Source of the DNA: Ochromonas danica
Taxonomy: Eukaryota > Sar > Chrysophyceae > Chromulinales > Chromulinaceae
Length of the DNA stretch: 64,000 nt
Assembly (NCBI GenBank): GCA_015146655.1
Contig: VKHL01000003.1
Coordinates: forward strand, 186,001 to 250,000
Direction: 5' to 3'
This document shows positions 22,408 to 34,348 of this stretch, one piece after another. Positions within the stretch are counted from its first letter, which is position 1, and each line of letters begins with the position of its first letter. The notes under the pieces were generated by a model that searched no databases, had not been told where the DNA came from, and saw nothing but the letters and a program-made list of their open reading frames with translations. Position numbers and translations under genes: made by a program.

Positions 22408-25249
22408 CTACTCAACGACTTGAGCAATAACACGTTTAATAACTTTCACTTTTTGTTCACGTGTCATATCCATCTTGTATTCCCAAAAAGGTAATGTAAT
22501 GAGTAAATAACCACGAGCACGAAGATGGCGATGTTTCATGACAGTTGGTCCTAATGGTTGCTAATAACACAAAAACAATCAACAAAATTCACAATTAATT
22601 CAAATAAAGACAATAAAGACAATAAACAATCCACTGGATAGAATAGGATAGGATGCTTACATTAAGATATGTCTCAAAATGATTAGGTCCATCATACTCA
22701 ATGATTAATCCTTTACAATTTGGATCTATTATACCAATGGCATCTGTTGAGATGAAAGTATCAACCGAATAACAACCTTCAATAATTTTTTCATTTTCAT
22801 GTGAAATACCAAATTCATTGAGAATACTAGAAGCATCTAAATGAATTTTAGAGACAATTCCTTCTTTTAAACGTCGTTCAAGATATTGCCATGCTGTAGA
22901 AGATTGCATACATTTTAATACTTCTTCACTTGCTTTTTCTAATTGAGATTTAATTTCTAATGAAGTTTTAGATGATTCTTGTAGAAGTTTAACTTCAATT
23001 AAGACTTGTGTCATTTGTCTTAACATCCATGAGTTTAATTCCATACCAAATCCTTTATCAAAAGAACGCATTAATAAATGATGTACAGAGAGAAAATGTT
23101 GTGGTGTGAGTAATTCTAATGCTGCTAATGACCAAAGTGATCGTGATAATTGATAACCACCTATTGAAGACAAGACTGACAATCCTTGTACACTTTGGAA
23201 ATAGTTTTGAATAACATCATTGAGATAACTTGGCTTATAATTCAATCTTCCACATACCCAAAGAAGAGTGGATAATTGACGACTACCTAAACCATTAATC
23301 TTTCCAATAAGATGTTGTTCAATACTTTCTATCACTCGAGGATGAAATCGACCAGCAAGACCATAACTATGCATCATCATAACACAATCATCTCCAGAGA
23401 AAGAATCAAGTCTACCAGGTAAGGCATGTTCTAATTGTTCTAATAGTCTATAAGGAGGAGTTCGTTTTTCATCACGACTAAAATAGAGTAAAGCTAAGAT
23501 TAAATTAATTCGTGTAGAAGAAGAAAGAGATGATTTCCCAAAGACATCCGCAGAAGAATTACTACCTTTTCCTACTTCATCAGAATTAATAATTAATTCA
23601 TTTGCTTCCTCCTTTTTAATTGCCTTTTCTGATTGATGTCTTTCTGTGAGATATTTAAAACATACTTCTTTTCCAGAATCAGACATTAATCGTACTTCTT
23701 GTGCACTAGAATGTGAGAAGATAGACTCAAGTTTCATACTAGAATATTTCATGATATTTTCCATAATCATTAATGAAAATGGTAATGCTTCTAATTGTAC
23801 TAAAGAATTGAATAAACGTACACCAACATGTTTAACATCCACTCCTCTTTCTTGTACTATATTATATACTTTTTGTACAAGTTGACTTGATTTAAATTTG
23901 GCATGTGTCATTGATTCAAATAATGAACAAACAACATTTTCATGTTGTACAATCTGTAAAGGTTGTTTTTCAATACTAAGTAACACTTGATTATATAATG
24001 TTTTATATAAATCATAAGCATCAGGTAAATCAAGTATTGGTGCAACTTCCCAAATAACTTTCAAGTTATTAAGACGTACAGGTTCATGTAAATTATTGAG
24101 AATATGTACAGAATGCATAATAAGATCTTCTAATACACGTCTACGATCACTAAATCCATCCATCTTCTTTTTCATTCCTGATTTAGTTAAAGCCCATGGT
24201 TGAGAAGCTATTAAATGCATTTTCAAACCTAACATATCTACTCCACTACCATTCATAAAATCAGTAGTCTCTTGTTTTTGAATATCATCTAATACATTAT
24301 CTTTGTTATTGTTATTAACCTGATGTTGAGAGAAAGGAAAAGCTACATCAAAGATATTCAATCTCTTCCTATTACTTCTTCCTTTCTTCTCATTTTCATA
24401 TTCTAATGCAGCATATTCTATTAACTTCTCTACTACAGCACGTGGTGTTTTCATCATTGATAAACCTAATTGTTTGGTTGCATGACTAATGGCAAATGAT
24501 GCTAATAATAAAAATTCAAAATCATAATGTTCAATATTAGCATATGTCTTTCGATCAAAAGTTTGCCATAGTATAGCTGATTGTGGACATAACATTTGCA
24601 TAGCAGCTGCAATACCTTTCAATTCTTCAATATCATTTATCTTATTTAAATGTCCTAATAGAAGATGTTCAATATGTCCTCTAGCTGAGATAACTGATAA
24701 AGGTAAGTAACTATATGTTAAAGAAGAAAAGGTTGTCTTACTACCAAGTTGTTTTTGAATGGATCGTAATGCTCTTTCTGTTGTTATCATGACATTATTA
24801 AATGTTGTATTAGATGATCGATGTTTTAAAGCTTGTTTAAAAGCATGTACAATAGCAGGATTATAATGTGCATAGACAACAGATAAAGGATCATTATGAG
24901 AAAGAACAGGATCTCCTTTTGGATGTAGTGTTTTAGGTGATTTCTTGTTATTGTTGATATTGATATTGTTGATATTGTTGTTATGGTTATTGTTACTTCC
25001 TTTATTGCCTTTACCATGATTATAAACACTAGAAGTCTTATTCACAATACTACTACTAGCAGGACTGGTAAAGTCACTGGCACTACTGCTAGTGTTCGAA
25101 GTAGTGGTGGTAGTGGTAGTGGTACTAATTGTATGTTTCACAGCAGGTTCCATGGAAGGGTTGGTGGTAGTGGTTCCAGTGGTACCCACATATCTTCTAC
25201 ACCATCCTAGTAATTGTTTACTACCAAGACGTCTTGTATAGAGAAGCAT
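22408..25249 (-). CDS. RAP-domain RNA-binding protein (organellar)
   Basis: Exon 1 is 22661-25249 from MLLYTRRLGSKQ; exon 2 is 22408-22560; the 100-bp intron is GTAAGC...TTAG. Total 913 residues. The RAP domain spans the splice junction at the C-terminus: GLIIEYDGPNHFETYLN joined to QPLGPTVMKHRHLRARGYL and LITLPFWEYK. RAP proteins bind RNA in mitochondria or plastids and act in rRNA or mRNA maturation. Upstream are helical repeats such as GSRQLSTLLWVCGRLNYKP and GYQLSRSLWSLAALELL, like FASTK/OPR-type repeats. The N-terminus is Arg-rich with Ser/Thr/Asn tracts, consistent with an organelle transit sequence. An in-frame upstream GTG frame is ignored. Confidence 0.87.
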
Positions 25250-25434
25250 AGTAAGAGGGTGGGTAGTTGAATGTGAATTACGATTTGCCACTCGAAGTGG
25301 GTGATGGGTGGGTGGTGGCGATCAGACACTAGAAATCCAAATCTGGCCATCTAGCTCCTAGTATTACTGCGTGGGAACAGCAATAGAAAGCTGCAGTCTT
25401 GACGTCGAAACATGGAAATATATATTATTAAAAC

Positions 25435-26025
25435 ATGAGTGGTAAGAATACAGAAAAGGATTCTTTCCCTCGGCTAGCAGGTGTCAAATATGATGAAGTA
25501 ATGGATAGACAAGTAGGTGATCGTCGTTTTGAACGGGAAAAGGCCTATAAAGATAATCATCTCTCCCTACAAGCACCTCCTTCAGAGAAAGCTTCCATGA
25601 GTAGTACATTTGATGCTTTTCAACGGCTTGCTGCTGGGTTAGAAGGTAGGACATTAGCACAGAAGATTGCTGATCCTAATCGACCCACTTGGGAGCAGTA
25701 CAAGAAGGACAATGAGGATAAGTTGGATATGGTGGGGTCAGAGGTCAAGAAGATGGTGGAGTATCGGGCTGAACTAGATCGTGAACGAGAAAGAAGACTA
25801 AAAGAGAGAAAACGCCAGACTTTCATAGAGGAGAGTGAGGAAGATGAAAACAGTGATGAGGAATCTCGCAGCCATAAGAAGCACAAGAAAGAGAAGAAAA
25901 AGCATAAGAAACATCATAAAGACCGCAAGCATAAAGACGACAAGGAGCAGAAGGAAAAGAAAAGGAAGCGAAAGCATAGTGACAGTAGTAACGACTCTGA
26001 CAGCACTGCGAGCAGTCATCATTAA
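25435..26025 (+). CDS. FAM133-like Lys/Ser-rich nuclear protein
   Basis: Single exon, 196 residues. The central part, DPNRPTWEQYKKDNEDKLDM followed by VEYRAELDRERERRLKER, resembles the conserved RPTWEEVKEQLE...FEEKMNENWKKEL block of FAM133 proteins, and the rest is a Lys/His/Ser/Asp-rich tail ending in SDSSNDSDSTASSHH, also FAM133-like. FAM133 proteins are poorly known, probably nuclear and associated with RNA processing. Similarity is limited to a short block, so a different Lys-rich nuclear protein is possible. Confidence 0.5.
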   Translation: MSGKNTEKDSFPRLAGVKYDEVMDRQVGDRRFEREKAYKDNHLSLQAPPSEKASMSSTFDAFQRLAAGLEGRTLAQKIADPNRPTWEQYKKDNEDKLDMVGSEVKKMVEYRAELDRERERRLKERKRQTFIEESEEDENSDEESRSHKKHKKEKKKHKKHHKDRKHKDDKEQKEKKRKRKHSDSSNDSDSTASSHH

Positions 26026-26176
26026 GTAATTCTTCATGTTGACTTTTGTCACTATAATGTCATGTTAACTTTTTTTACAACTATCACTATATACATGAAT
26101 GGAAGGACGGTGATGAAAAGACAAGCAGAAAGGTGGTGGAGTGGCACTTAAAGCTCTATCTTTTACAATCAAATGC

Positions 26177-26880
26177 TTACTCCTGCTTCTCCTCAGCATC
26201 ACCACCGCTGACCTTGAAGTATCTAAGCTCGTAGTTAGACTTGGAGGTAGCAATGACGTGCAAGAAATCACGAAGCTCCTGCTTCTTGAGGTACTTCTTG
26301 GTCAAGTACTTCAGGTAGCGCTTGGAGAAAGGGAGCTCAGCAGCGACCTGAACCTTGGTCTTGTCGCGAGAGACAACGACCTTGGTGCCAAGCTTGCCAG
26401 CCTTGCCGTTAACCTTGATCTTATCGTGAAGGAACTTCTCGAAGTGAGCAGGGTCAAAGACCTTGTCCTCAATAGGCTGCCAGCAGTCAATAGTGAACTT
26501 GGCGACGGACTTCTTGGAGGACTTCTTAACAACAGGCTTCTATGGAAGAAATAGAACTAAAGTTAGAGCTAAGTTCAAGACAAATTGCACAGTGGTAAAA
26601 CAGAGGCAATGTACACAACAGACATGACATATAAGCAGAGTAATGAATTACCACGACTGCGAGTTGCAGCTGTGATTCCAATAGTATGGAAAGAGGAAGT
26701 TCATAGCGTAGAAGCTATGATCATCAATGTCGAAGCCATGACGGTGGTCCACCATCAAATGGCTTCGACATCGCCTCATACAGAGAAGTGAACTCTGTTT
26801 CCGATACTTTACAAAGATTTCAACTCTGTATGGAAATCACAGAATAAAGGGTCATGTTTTCTCACCGTAGTCTTAACCAT
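26177..26880 (-). CDS. RPL22: 60S ribosomal protein eL22
   Basis: Exon 1 (26866-26880) encodes only MVKTT; exon 2 (26177-26539) encodes the rest, 125 residues in all. Core motifs: [55 protein letters not shown] and [20 protein letters not shown], with an acidic C-terminus (GGDAEEKQE) typical of eL22. It binds helix 59 of 25S/28S rRNA at the peptide-exit side. The 326-bp intron after the fifth codon is long for this window and contains several stem-loops (see separate entry). Divergent from the four-repeat protein gene, with 272 bp between ATGs. Confidence 0.95.
26701..26787 (-). promoter_or_regulatory. Cluster of stem-loops in the eL22 intron
   Basis: Three consecutive inverted repeats: TCATAGC/GCTATGA (26701-26720, 6-nt loop), ATGTCGAAGCCAT/ATGGCTTCGACAT (26727-26739 and 26759-26771, 13-bp perfect stem enclosing the near-palindrome GGTGGTCCACC), and CAGAG/CTCTG (about 26781-26797). 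They would form in the unspliced eL22 transcript. A role in eL22 autoregulation is inference only. Confidence 0.5.
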
Positions 26881-27152
26881 TTTGGATAGAGCTTTGAAAA
26901 TAAAGTGACGACTCTTTTATTTATGACTGCTCCAAACAAGAACAGAGCCACCACACACACACCACACCCAGCAACAACCACAGCCACACACTCCTCTCAC
27001 CGACAGACGAAACATCAAAAGTGCGAGAATCCGGAAATGCGAAAGTGTGCGTTTTCTTTCCCAATTCCTCGCTTGCGTTGGGGGAATGGGTTTGTGGATC
27101 TTGTTTAGTGGATGACCACATAATTCCATCTAATAGATCCATTACATCAATC
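26881..27152. promoter_or_regulatory. Shared upstream region of eL22 and the four-repeat protein
   Basis: The two ATGs diverge across 272 bp, which must hold both promoters. It contains CA-rich tracts (26950-27000). No defined element is assigned. Confidence 0.45.
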
Positions 27153-27972
27153 ATGCCTGGTAAGTATTTCTGGGATGATTTTTCAGTAATGATTTTTATC
27201 TTGGTTGTAATGGATGGTGTTTCTTTCTTTCTTTGGATGTTCTTTAGAGTTCAAGATTTATGATGTTGTCAACACTGCCTTTGGCACGGGATATATTCAT
27301 GCCATCCGAAGTGATTGCTATGTGGTGCTCCTCACCAATTGGGCACTTGCTCAGGGACAATCTCCTACCCTCTTTTTGCAGGCTGACGCAATCAAGTGAG
27401 TGTCTTGCTAGAGCATAAACCTAATTTTGGATTATTTTGTTAACTGACGTTTTTCTCCCAGACATATCCCTGGAGCCCTTCCTCGCACCACTGTTTCCAC
27501 AACCTATGGTCATGCTCAGCTTCAGAAGATTCGCTATGATAATGTCCATATTGCCAAGCCTTTGAACTGGAAGTTGGCCAACGACACCAGTGCTACTCTT
27601 TATCTGCAGCCTGATGGTGTCAAGCTTCAGCAAACTGCTGGCTTCAACGAGGGTGATGAGGTCATGACTGTTTATGGTCAGGGTTATATTTACAAGAAGA
27701 GAGAGAATGACTTGGTGGTTAAGCTTCGTGACTGGAAACTGGCTCAGGGACAAAGCCCAACATTATATTTGAATTTGTCTGCTGTTGTCAAGGTGCCTGG
27801 ACTGAAAGTTGGAGATGTGGCAAAGACCGTCTATGGTCTTGTTAAGATCATTGAAATCCGTAGAGATGGTACACATGTGGCCAAGGCCGTGCACTGGAGC
27901 TTAGCCAACCATACCGCACCAACATTTCATCTTGCCCCTGAGGCTTTTGCTCTTCTGAGCATCAAGCCATAG
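27153..27972 (+). CDS. Protein of four ABAB-arranged ~52-residue repeats, function unknown
   Basis: Exons 27153-27159 (only MP and one base), 27248-27395 and 27462-27972 give 221 residues. The whole protein is four repeats. Repeats 1 and 3 share the pattern VVxLxxWxLAQGQSPTLxL; repeats 2 and 4 share HxAKxxxWxLANxTxxTxxL. Each starts with a VxTxYGxGxI motif. The alternating pattern suggests duplication of a two-repeat ancestor. Secondary structure looks all-beta, like a KOW/Tudor-type barrel chain. There is no signal peptide. I do not recognise the family; the splice sites and even repeat conservation argue for a real, constrained gene. Confidence 0.8.
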
Positions 27973-28094
27973 TTACGTAACGATAAGAATTAGTATTCTT
28001 TAATAGTTATCCATGGCGGATTTGTTTCTATGCATGAGTGAAACAGTGCTCCAGGAGCTGCTAAATAGTATTCACAACGGGATCATTTAGCTTA

Positions 28095-29011
28095 TTAAAT
28101 CTCAGGATTCTCAACAGTCATTTCCGTGTTCTCCGCAACATTCTCACTGATGGTAATCTCATCCAACACTCTTTGAACTTCTACATCACTTAGCAGACGG
28201 AAATTGGTTCCTTCTCCGACAATGGCAACGGCAGTGCTCTTGACATCCAATTCAGCATCACCTGCAAGAGACACAGCCAGGCCTTTCACAGCATGCTTGA
28301 TCAATTCGTCCGCACTTGCTTCAGCAAAATTTTTAAATTCCTTTTCCAGATAGGTACGAGATGTTTGCGAGCGAGATCCAATGGCCATAGCAAGGTATTC
28401 AAAGTAGTTTCCGCTGGGTTCAGTGACGAACAAGTGAGGTCCAGTTTGATCATAAGCTGCAATTAAAAGACCCACGCCATAAGGTCTGCGTACATATGAT
28501 TGAGTGCATCGTTGATGCATATCTGCAAGATCAGCCACCATACGACTAGCTTGGATAGTTTGTCCATATACATATTTATTGTTCAACGCTTCTGATCGTA
28601 AATACCTTATAGACAACACAGTAAATTGATGTGAATTGACTAATCATTCACGTGGAAAATGATATAGAAAAGATCTATAGTACTTACTTGACCAGACTAC
28701 GTCCATCAGCAGTCAGACCAGACATGGCAATTCCCATGTGCTCATCAATCTTGTCGATTTTCTTCTGATGAGATGCCAACTCATTTGTGGATCTTCTCAG
28801 AGTAGCAATAACAACAAATTTATTGCTTCTTAATCCAAGACAAACAGAGCCCTATTGGATATGTCCAGATTTTAATTCTAGCACATGTTATTAGATTGTT
28901 GTTATTATTTGGACAAACCTGATTCACAGCTTCTGAAGCATATTCCACTTGATGAAGACGTCCTTGTGGAGACCAAACAGTCACATCTGTATCATATTGA
29001 TTTCTGAACAT
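28095..29011 (-). CDS. PSMA1: 20S proteasome subunit alpha6 (PSMA1 type)
   Basis: Exons 28919-29011, 28688-28851 and 28095-28605 give 255 residues; introns are 67 and 82 bp. The N-terminus [20 protein letters not shown] then [17 protein letters not shown] is the alpha-subunit signature, and FRNQYD...TVWSP is specific to alpha6. Further family blocks: [64 protein letters not shown]. It sits in the outer ring of the 20S core. The C-terminus is acidic ([12 protein letters not shown]). Confidence 0.95.
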
Positions 29012-29522
29012 CTTACTTTCCTTTCTTTTAAATTTCTTTCCACCTGATCAAGAATGGATCAATAAGGTCTATTAGATGAAATTCGAGCTCTATAGAGGAT
29101 GAAGGAAGGAAAAACGACTTTTCCACAGAAACACAACTGGAGGATGATAAACTACCTGACCATGGCAGAAACGCGCTGTTCCATTCCTCAAGGTCAGTGA
29201 GGCAGGTGGGAATCCAACCACAACGTGGAGCTGCAACAAGCAACAACCCTGTCGCACAGTGGGTGGCCACTGTGTGAGTGTGTGTGAGAGAGACACACAC
29301 AGCACAGAGGGAGCGTGTCTGTCTGCGTGCATCTTCCTCCCGATTTCCTCGCCACAACCCCTCAACAACAACAACAACAACCATCACAGATTTCTTGACT
29401 CACCTTGATCACAGATTCCAATTCCTCTCTTGGGAGAAGTTTAGAACCTTGCACGATCTTTTCTGCAATTTTTGCTTGATTAAGAAAAGGAATTTTTAAG
29501 TTTGAATAAAAAGAGAGAAACA
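29012..29522. promoter_or_regulatory. Shared upstream region of proteasome alpha6 and the ArgE-like gene
   Basis: 511 bp between two divergent ATGs. It contains TG/AG-rich repeats near 29270-29320 and a CAA run at 29366-29381. Open frames here are low-complexity and unsupported. Confidence 0.45.
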
Positions 29523-30991
29523 ATGAGCGAAGTAACATCAGTGAATATTGAAATGAATGAAGAAAGATTCTTAACACTTCTTGAGAAGTTAATAGGTGAA
29601 TCTCAATTCTTACAAAATTCTCCTGCTCAAGGATTCCATCCTGAGGAAAATAGAGCTTCTAATCATATTATTGAGGTTCTCAAGCCTTACACTATTGAAA
29701 ATGGTGGTGTGTTAAAGGTAGAAAGAGTGGAATTCGTAGAAGGACGTGGCAACCTCTTGATTGAGTATCCCGGTACTGAGAAGGATCAAATCATTTCCTT
29801 TATTGGTAGTCACATGGATGTTGTTACTGCAGATCCTAGCACTTGGGATCGAGATCCTTTCAAGCTGACCCGTGATGGTGATCTTCTCTATGGACGTGGT
29901 ACTACTGATTGCCTTGGTCATGTTGCCTTGCTTACTGACCTCATGTGCACTCTCGCTGAGCAAAAGCCAGCATTAAAGCACTCTGTGGCCATTGTATTCA
30001 TTGCCAACGAGGAGAATAGCACATTTGTTGGAGTCGGTGTTGACCAGCTCAACAAAGAAGGCTACATCGACCACTTGAAGCCTGGTCCAGTTTTCTGGGT
30101 TGATGCTGCTGATTCTCAGCCTTGCATTGGCACTTGTGGTTCTGTCCAATGGCAGTTGAAGTTCAAAGGAAAGATGTTCCATTCTGGTCTGCCTCATCGT
30201 GGAATCAACGCCATCGAGTTTGCCATGGATGCTGTTTCCTATATTCAGCGTCGCTTTTACCAAGACTTCCCTCGCCACCCTCGTGAGGAGGAATACAACT
30301 TCATGACCCAATCTACTTTGAAGCCTACTCAAATATCTTGTGCGCCTGGTACCTTGAATCAAGTGCCAGGCAAAGTGGTGGTTGAAGGCGATATTCGCTC
30401 CTCTCCTTTCTATGACATGAAGGATATTCTAGCTGCTGTTGAATCCTACGTACAGGCAATTAACAACGATCCTTCCATTGTTGAAGATCCTTCCACCCGC
30501 GGTCCTCACTCCAAGTATTCTCTGCCTGATGAGGAGCGATCTGGCAAGGTGGAGCTAAAATGGCTGACCTTAGGTGATAATGGAGTTGCTTGCTCGCTGG
30601 AGTCCAAAGGATTGAAGGCCCTTATCAAGGCCACCGAGCAGGTGTTGGGTACAGTGAAGCCCTACTCCATCGGAGGAAGCTTGCCTCTTATCCGTGAGCT
30701 TCAAGACCATGGCTTCGACGTCCACATTTCTGGTTATGGCATTTCTCAACGGTAAGATTTCATTGCCTAATCTGTAATCATCGTTTATTAATGATTATGT
30801 CTTACTTTGGCTTATTCAGGTACCATGCTGACAACGAATGTGCTAGTTTGAGTGATTTCAAGAATGCTGCTAAGATCATGTCCAAGGTGAGTTTGTTTGT
30901 CTAGTCTCAATATGTTAATCATTATATAGTGGTGCTTATTTTTTATAACGTTTGTTGCTAGTTGCTGAACATCGTGGAGGCTGAGTATTAA
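29523..30991 (+). CDS. Acetylornithine deacetylase-like M20 metallopeptidase
   Basis: Exons 29523-30751, 30820-30886 and 30962-30991 give 441 residues; the start is the ATG of MSEVTSVN. The closest pattern is the plant/eukaryote ArgE-type N-acetylornithine deacetylase: FIGSHMDVVTADPSTWDRDP and LYGRGTTDCLGHVALLTDLM. Zinc ligands of the M20 family are visible: His in GSHMD, Asp in TTDCLGH, Glu pair in ANEENS and Asp in WVDAAD; the dimerisation-domain His is in FHSGLPHRG. The reaction would be removal of acetate from acetylornithine in arginine synthesis, in the cytosol or an organelle (no clear targeting peptide). A related dipeptidase activity cannot be excluded. Confidence 0.85.
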
Positions 30992-31254
30992 GCAGCATCT
31001 TTGGATAGCTCGCGCAATTAATAGTTATCTGTAGTAAAGTCGTCAATGTCGTTCCTTGTCCTTGCCACGGAATAACTTGATCTGACAGTTCTTGTTCTCC
31101 TTGTTCTGTAATGTTACCATGTTCAATCATAGATCGGAGAATTGTTGGTTTTGTTTTGTTTTTACATCTTTCTAAATCCATGTCATATCATATGCTACAA
31201 TACCATACCTCTTTAACAACTTTGAAGCTGTAGGGCAGATTGTGACCATACGAT

Positions 31255-33935
31255 TCACTTCTCTTTGAAGGATACGCGATAGCCCAAAGGGAGGCTGACT
31301 GCCTGTGCTTTGAGGATTACTTCCTCCACTTCCTGTGATTGAATTAATACACAAATTTGTTAACATATACATGTACATTAGCTTGAGGGTATATTGAAAA
31401 AGTTATCGAACTTACCTCATTGACATCAGAGAGGGCAACAATAGCTCCTCCAGTACCAATGGTAAGATTACCATTTTGAATCACAGCTGTTCGAATGATA
31501 ATGTTCAAATCACATGACCCTCTTAGATTTATTCTACCCATAGCCCCAGAATAAATACCTCTTGGAGAATTTTCCAATCTTCGAATAATTTCCATAGTAC
31601 GTAATTTAGGAGCACCAGTCATTGAACCACCAGGAAAGGTTGAAATCAATGCATCTACCATATCACTAGATGATCTCAATTGACCTTCAATTGTTGTCAC
31701 CATTTGATGAATGGTAGCAAAAGATTCAATATTCATCAGTTTGGAAACAATAACACTTCCAGTATCACAAACCCTTCCAAGATCATTCCGAACAAGATCT
31801 GTTATCATCAAGTTTTCTGCATGTGTTTTCTCATCGTTTTGTAAAGATTGAATAATCTGTTGATCAATGATAATATCATCTAAATTACGACGAGCAGTAC
31901 CTTTAATTGGTTTAGAACTTATCCAACCAGTGGAATTCATCTTTAGAAATCGTTCTGGTGAAGAACAGCAAATAGCAAATCCTCTGTTAGAGTCATTCAT
32001 AGTATAATTGAATTTAAGAAAACCTGCATAAGGAGCTGGATTATGTTTTCTTAATATACGATAAATGCTATTAACATTATTTAAATCATGTCGTAGAGGA
32101 CCAGAGAATTGTGTCGTGAGACAGACTTCATATGATTCACCAGCTGATATTTCATTTAGACAATTTTGTATCGCTTGTTGATATTCTTCTCGTGTTTTAG
32201 ATGCCCATAGAGATGATGGTGATGATGATTGATTAACTATTGTGTGTGTAGAAGAATGAGGAGGTATTATGGTATCTTTCAGAGTATGTTTAATTCTATT
32301 CACAATATCTTGTTGTGTCTGTCGAAGACTTTGTATTTGCTGTTGTTGCTTCTTCTCATTCTTACTATCTAAACGATGAGGATCAATATTTGCAATCACA
32401 TGAAATTCCTTGGTATTATGATCAAATGCTACATATACACTAGGTCGTAGAAACAATGCTCTAGGTACTGTCTCATTAGCAGAAGGTTTCTCTTGTGGAT
32501 TCAGCAAGACAAAAGACTTTCCTTCATTCACTGCAAATCGCCCTGAATGAGATGTTTGACCATGTAGAACATGTTCTACTTCAAGACCAAGTTCATAACT
32601 CATATAACCAAATAAAGACTCATCTAAATCAAAAGGAAAGAAGTTACGTGATCCTTCTTCTTGACTATTAACAGTAACATTGTTGACAATGATTTGGGTC
32701 TCTGTTTGACGATTTCTTTCTAAAAGATCTCGTAAAAGAGAGAAAAAACTAATATTGTAGTTTTCTATACTACCACCATCCCATTTATGAATGATCAAAT
32801 GATCGTCACCCACATAGTCAATAATCTCAGAAGCCTCTGAATCAACTGTACCAAGATAAGAAACACAAGTAGAGCTATCTGTAACAGCAGGTGAGCAAGA
32901 TGAGTCTAACAAAAAGGCAGTAGAAGAATTTCCAAACACTGCCTCAAAAATATTGAAAATATCAATTATTGACTCTTGTTGACATTTGATTGTCTCAACC
33001 AAGATAGTCTTAGAGAACAGCTTGTTAGATGACTTTCGAACATCTATTTCCTTTCTGATAACTTCTTTATTCTTTCTTGAAGAAATAGAGCGTATCGACT
33101 GAGAAGATTTGATATGTTGTCTTTTATGGTAAAACTTCATTGTAATGTCTTTAAAATTCTCTAATAATCTCTGACCAATAGAAGTCTCAATACTTTCAGG
33201 ATGGAATTGTACTCCATAATGTGGTTTTGTTCTATGGCGGAGTGCCATAATCGTTCCATCGGGAGTCCATGCGATAGTTTGTAAAGGATTTGGTAGTGGA
33301 CTTGAAGCAATCAAAGAATGATAACGTACTACCAATAACCCATTGGGCACATCTCGAAAGAGTTCATCATCATTGTGAGTGATGGGAGACAGTCGGCCAT
33401 GCATAGGCAAAGGAGCACGTACTACCTCTCCACCATAAGAAGCTGCCATACCTTGATGACCAAGACAGACCCCAAGGATAGGGATAGTATCTCTTCCAAA
33501 TGTCAAAGCATCAGCACAAAGTCCAAAATCTTGAGGATTGGTTGGAATCCCAGGACCAGGTGAAAGCACGATATTATCAAAGGAACCATCAAGGTCTTCC
33601 ATTAGTTTCTGCCAATTGCTATCATATGCATTGTTATAGACTACATGTGGTTCAATGCCATTGATTTTAGCTAACAATTGCCACAGATTGTATGTGTAAG
33701 AATCATAGTTGTCAATGAGTAATGTTCTCACGATTTGGCTTGAACTGGGAATATCTAGTGAAGGAGAAGAAATTTGTGTCTCGGTTGGAAGAGGTAGTGG
33801 ACGGATTGAATGGAGAGGGAATGGTCGATTGAGCCAGTGGTCAGGTGATAACTTCAAAGCACTAGTCATATAGAAGAGAAGTAGTCCAATCATCAGACAT
33901 ATTCTTCTTTTGATAGGCCAGGTTAAAGAAGTCAT
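31255..33935 (-). CDS. Aminodeoxychorismate synthase, fused PabA-PabB
   Basis: Exon 1 is 31416-33935 and exon 2 is 31255-31332, giving 865 residues. It makes 4-amino-4-deoxychorismate, the precursor of p-aminobenzoate and folate, from chorismate and glutamine. The glutaminase half (about residues 65-270) has LLIDNYDSYTYNL, the nucleophile motif LGVCLGHQG and the His-Glu motif VQFHPES. The synthase half (about 400-865) has ISAGESYEVCLTTQFSG, FCSSPERFLK-like CCSSPERFLKM, SSKPIKGTARR and FPGGSMTGAPKLRTMEIIRR. The Lys in PIKGT is the PabB hallmark; anthranilate synthase has Ala there. The N-terminus has a hydrophobic signal segment (ICLMIGLLLFYMTSALKL), suggesting entry into the secretory route and perhaps the plastid. 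Its upstream region is shared with the acid phosphatase gene. Confidence 0.92.
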
Positions 33936-34256
33936 CTTTTAAAAGAAGGTTGTAAATAGTAAAACAAGAAAAGTTCTGTAAAGGAGGTGAATTGGTTTAT
34001 TAGATTCTAACCAAGTATTACTTTGCTTTACCCTCTCAAATCTTGTCGAACCAAACTGCCAAAGTTGGCCACGTTGCCCTACTTCGTCTCTCACCAATTA
34101 TTTTCTCTGTTGGACTGATTGTTGACAACAACGACAAAGACTACCTTTCTTTTTCTCCATACAAAAGTCTCTCTCACATTCCCACACTTGGAATCCCACA
34201 CACCACAACAATAGTTAACAATACTCCCACGCATAGTAATAATAGTTGAATGTTGC

Positions 34257-34307
34257 GAATCTGCTGGGAAGGCTTTGCCCACCCAAAGGCTGATACCCAG
34301 CAGATTC
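34257..34307 (+). promoter_or_regulatory. Stem-loop just upstream of the acid phosphatase ATG
   Basis: Perfect 12-bp arms GAATCTGCTGGG (34257-34268) and CCCAGCAGATTC (34296-34307) enclose an imperfect inner stem (AGGCTTTG against CAAAGGCT). It ends 41 bp before the ATG at 34349, so it probably lies in the 5' leader or core promoter. Function unknown. Confidence 0.6.
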
Positions 34308-34348
34308 CCGTCATATTCAATCATTCTTCATATAACTCTCCAGTCAGG

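Noticed and set aside
26141-26554. 137-codon plus-strand open frame over eL22
   Set aside because: Antisense of eL22 exon 2, whose sequence is unmistakable.
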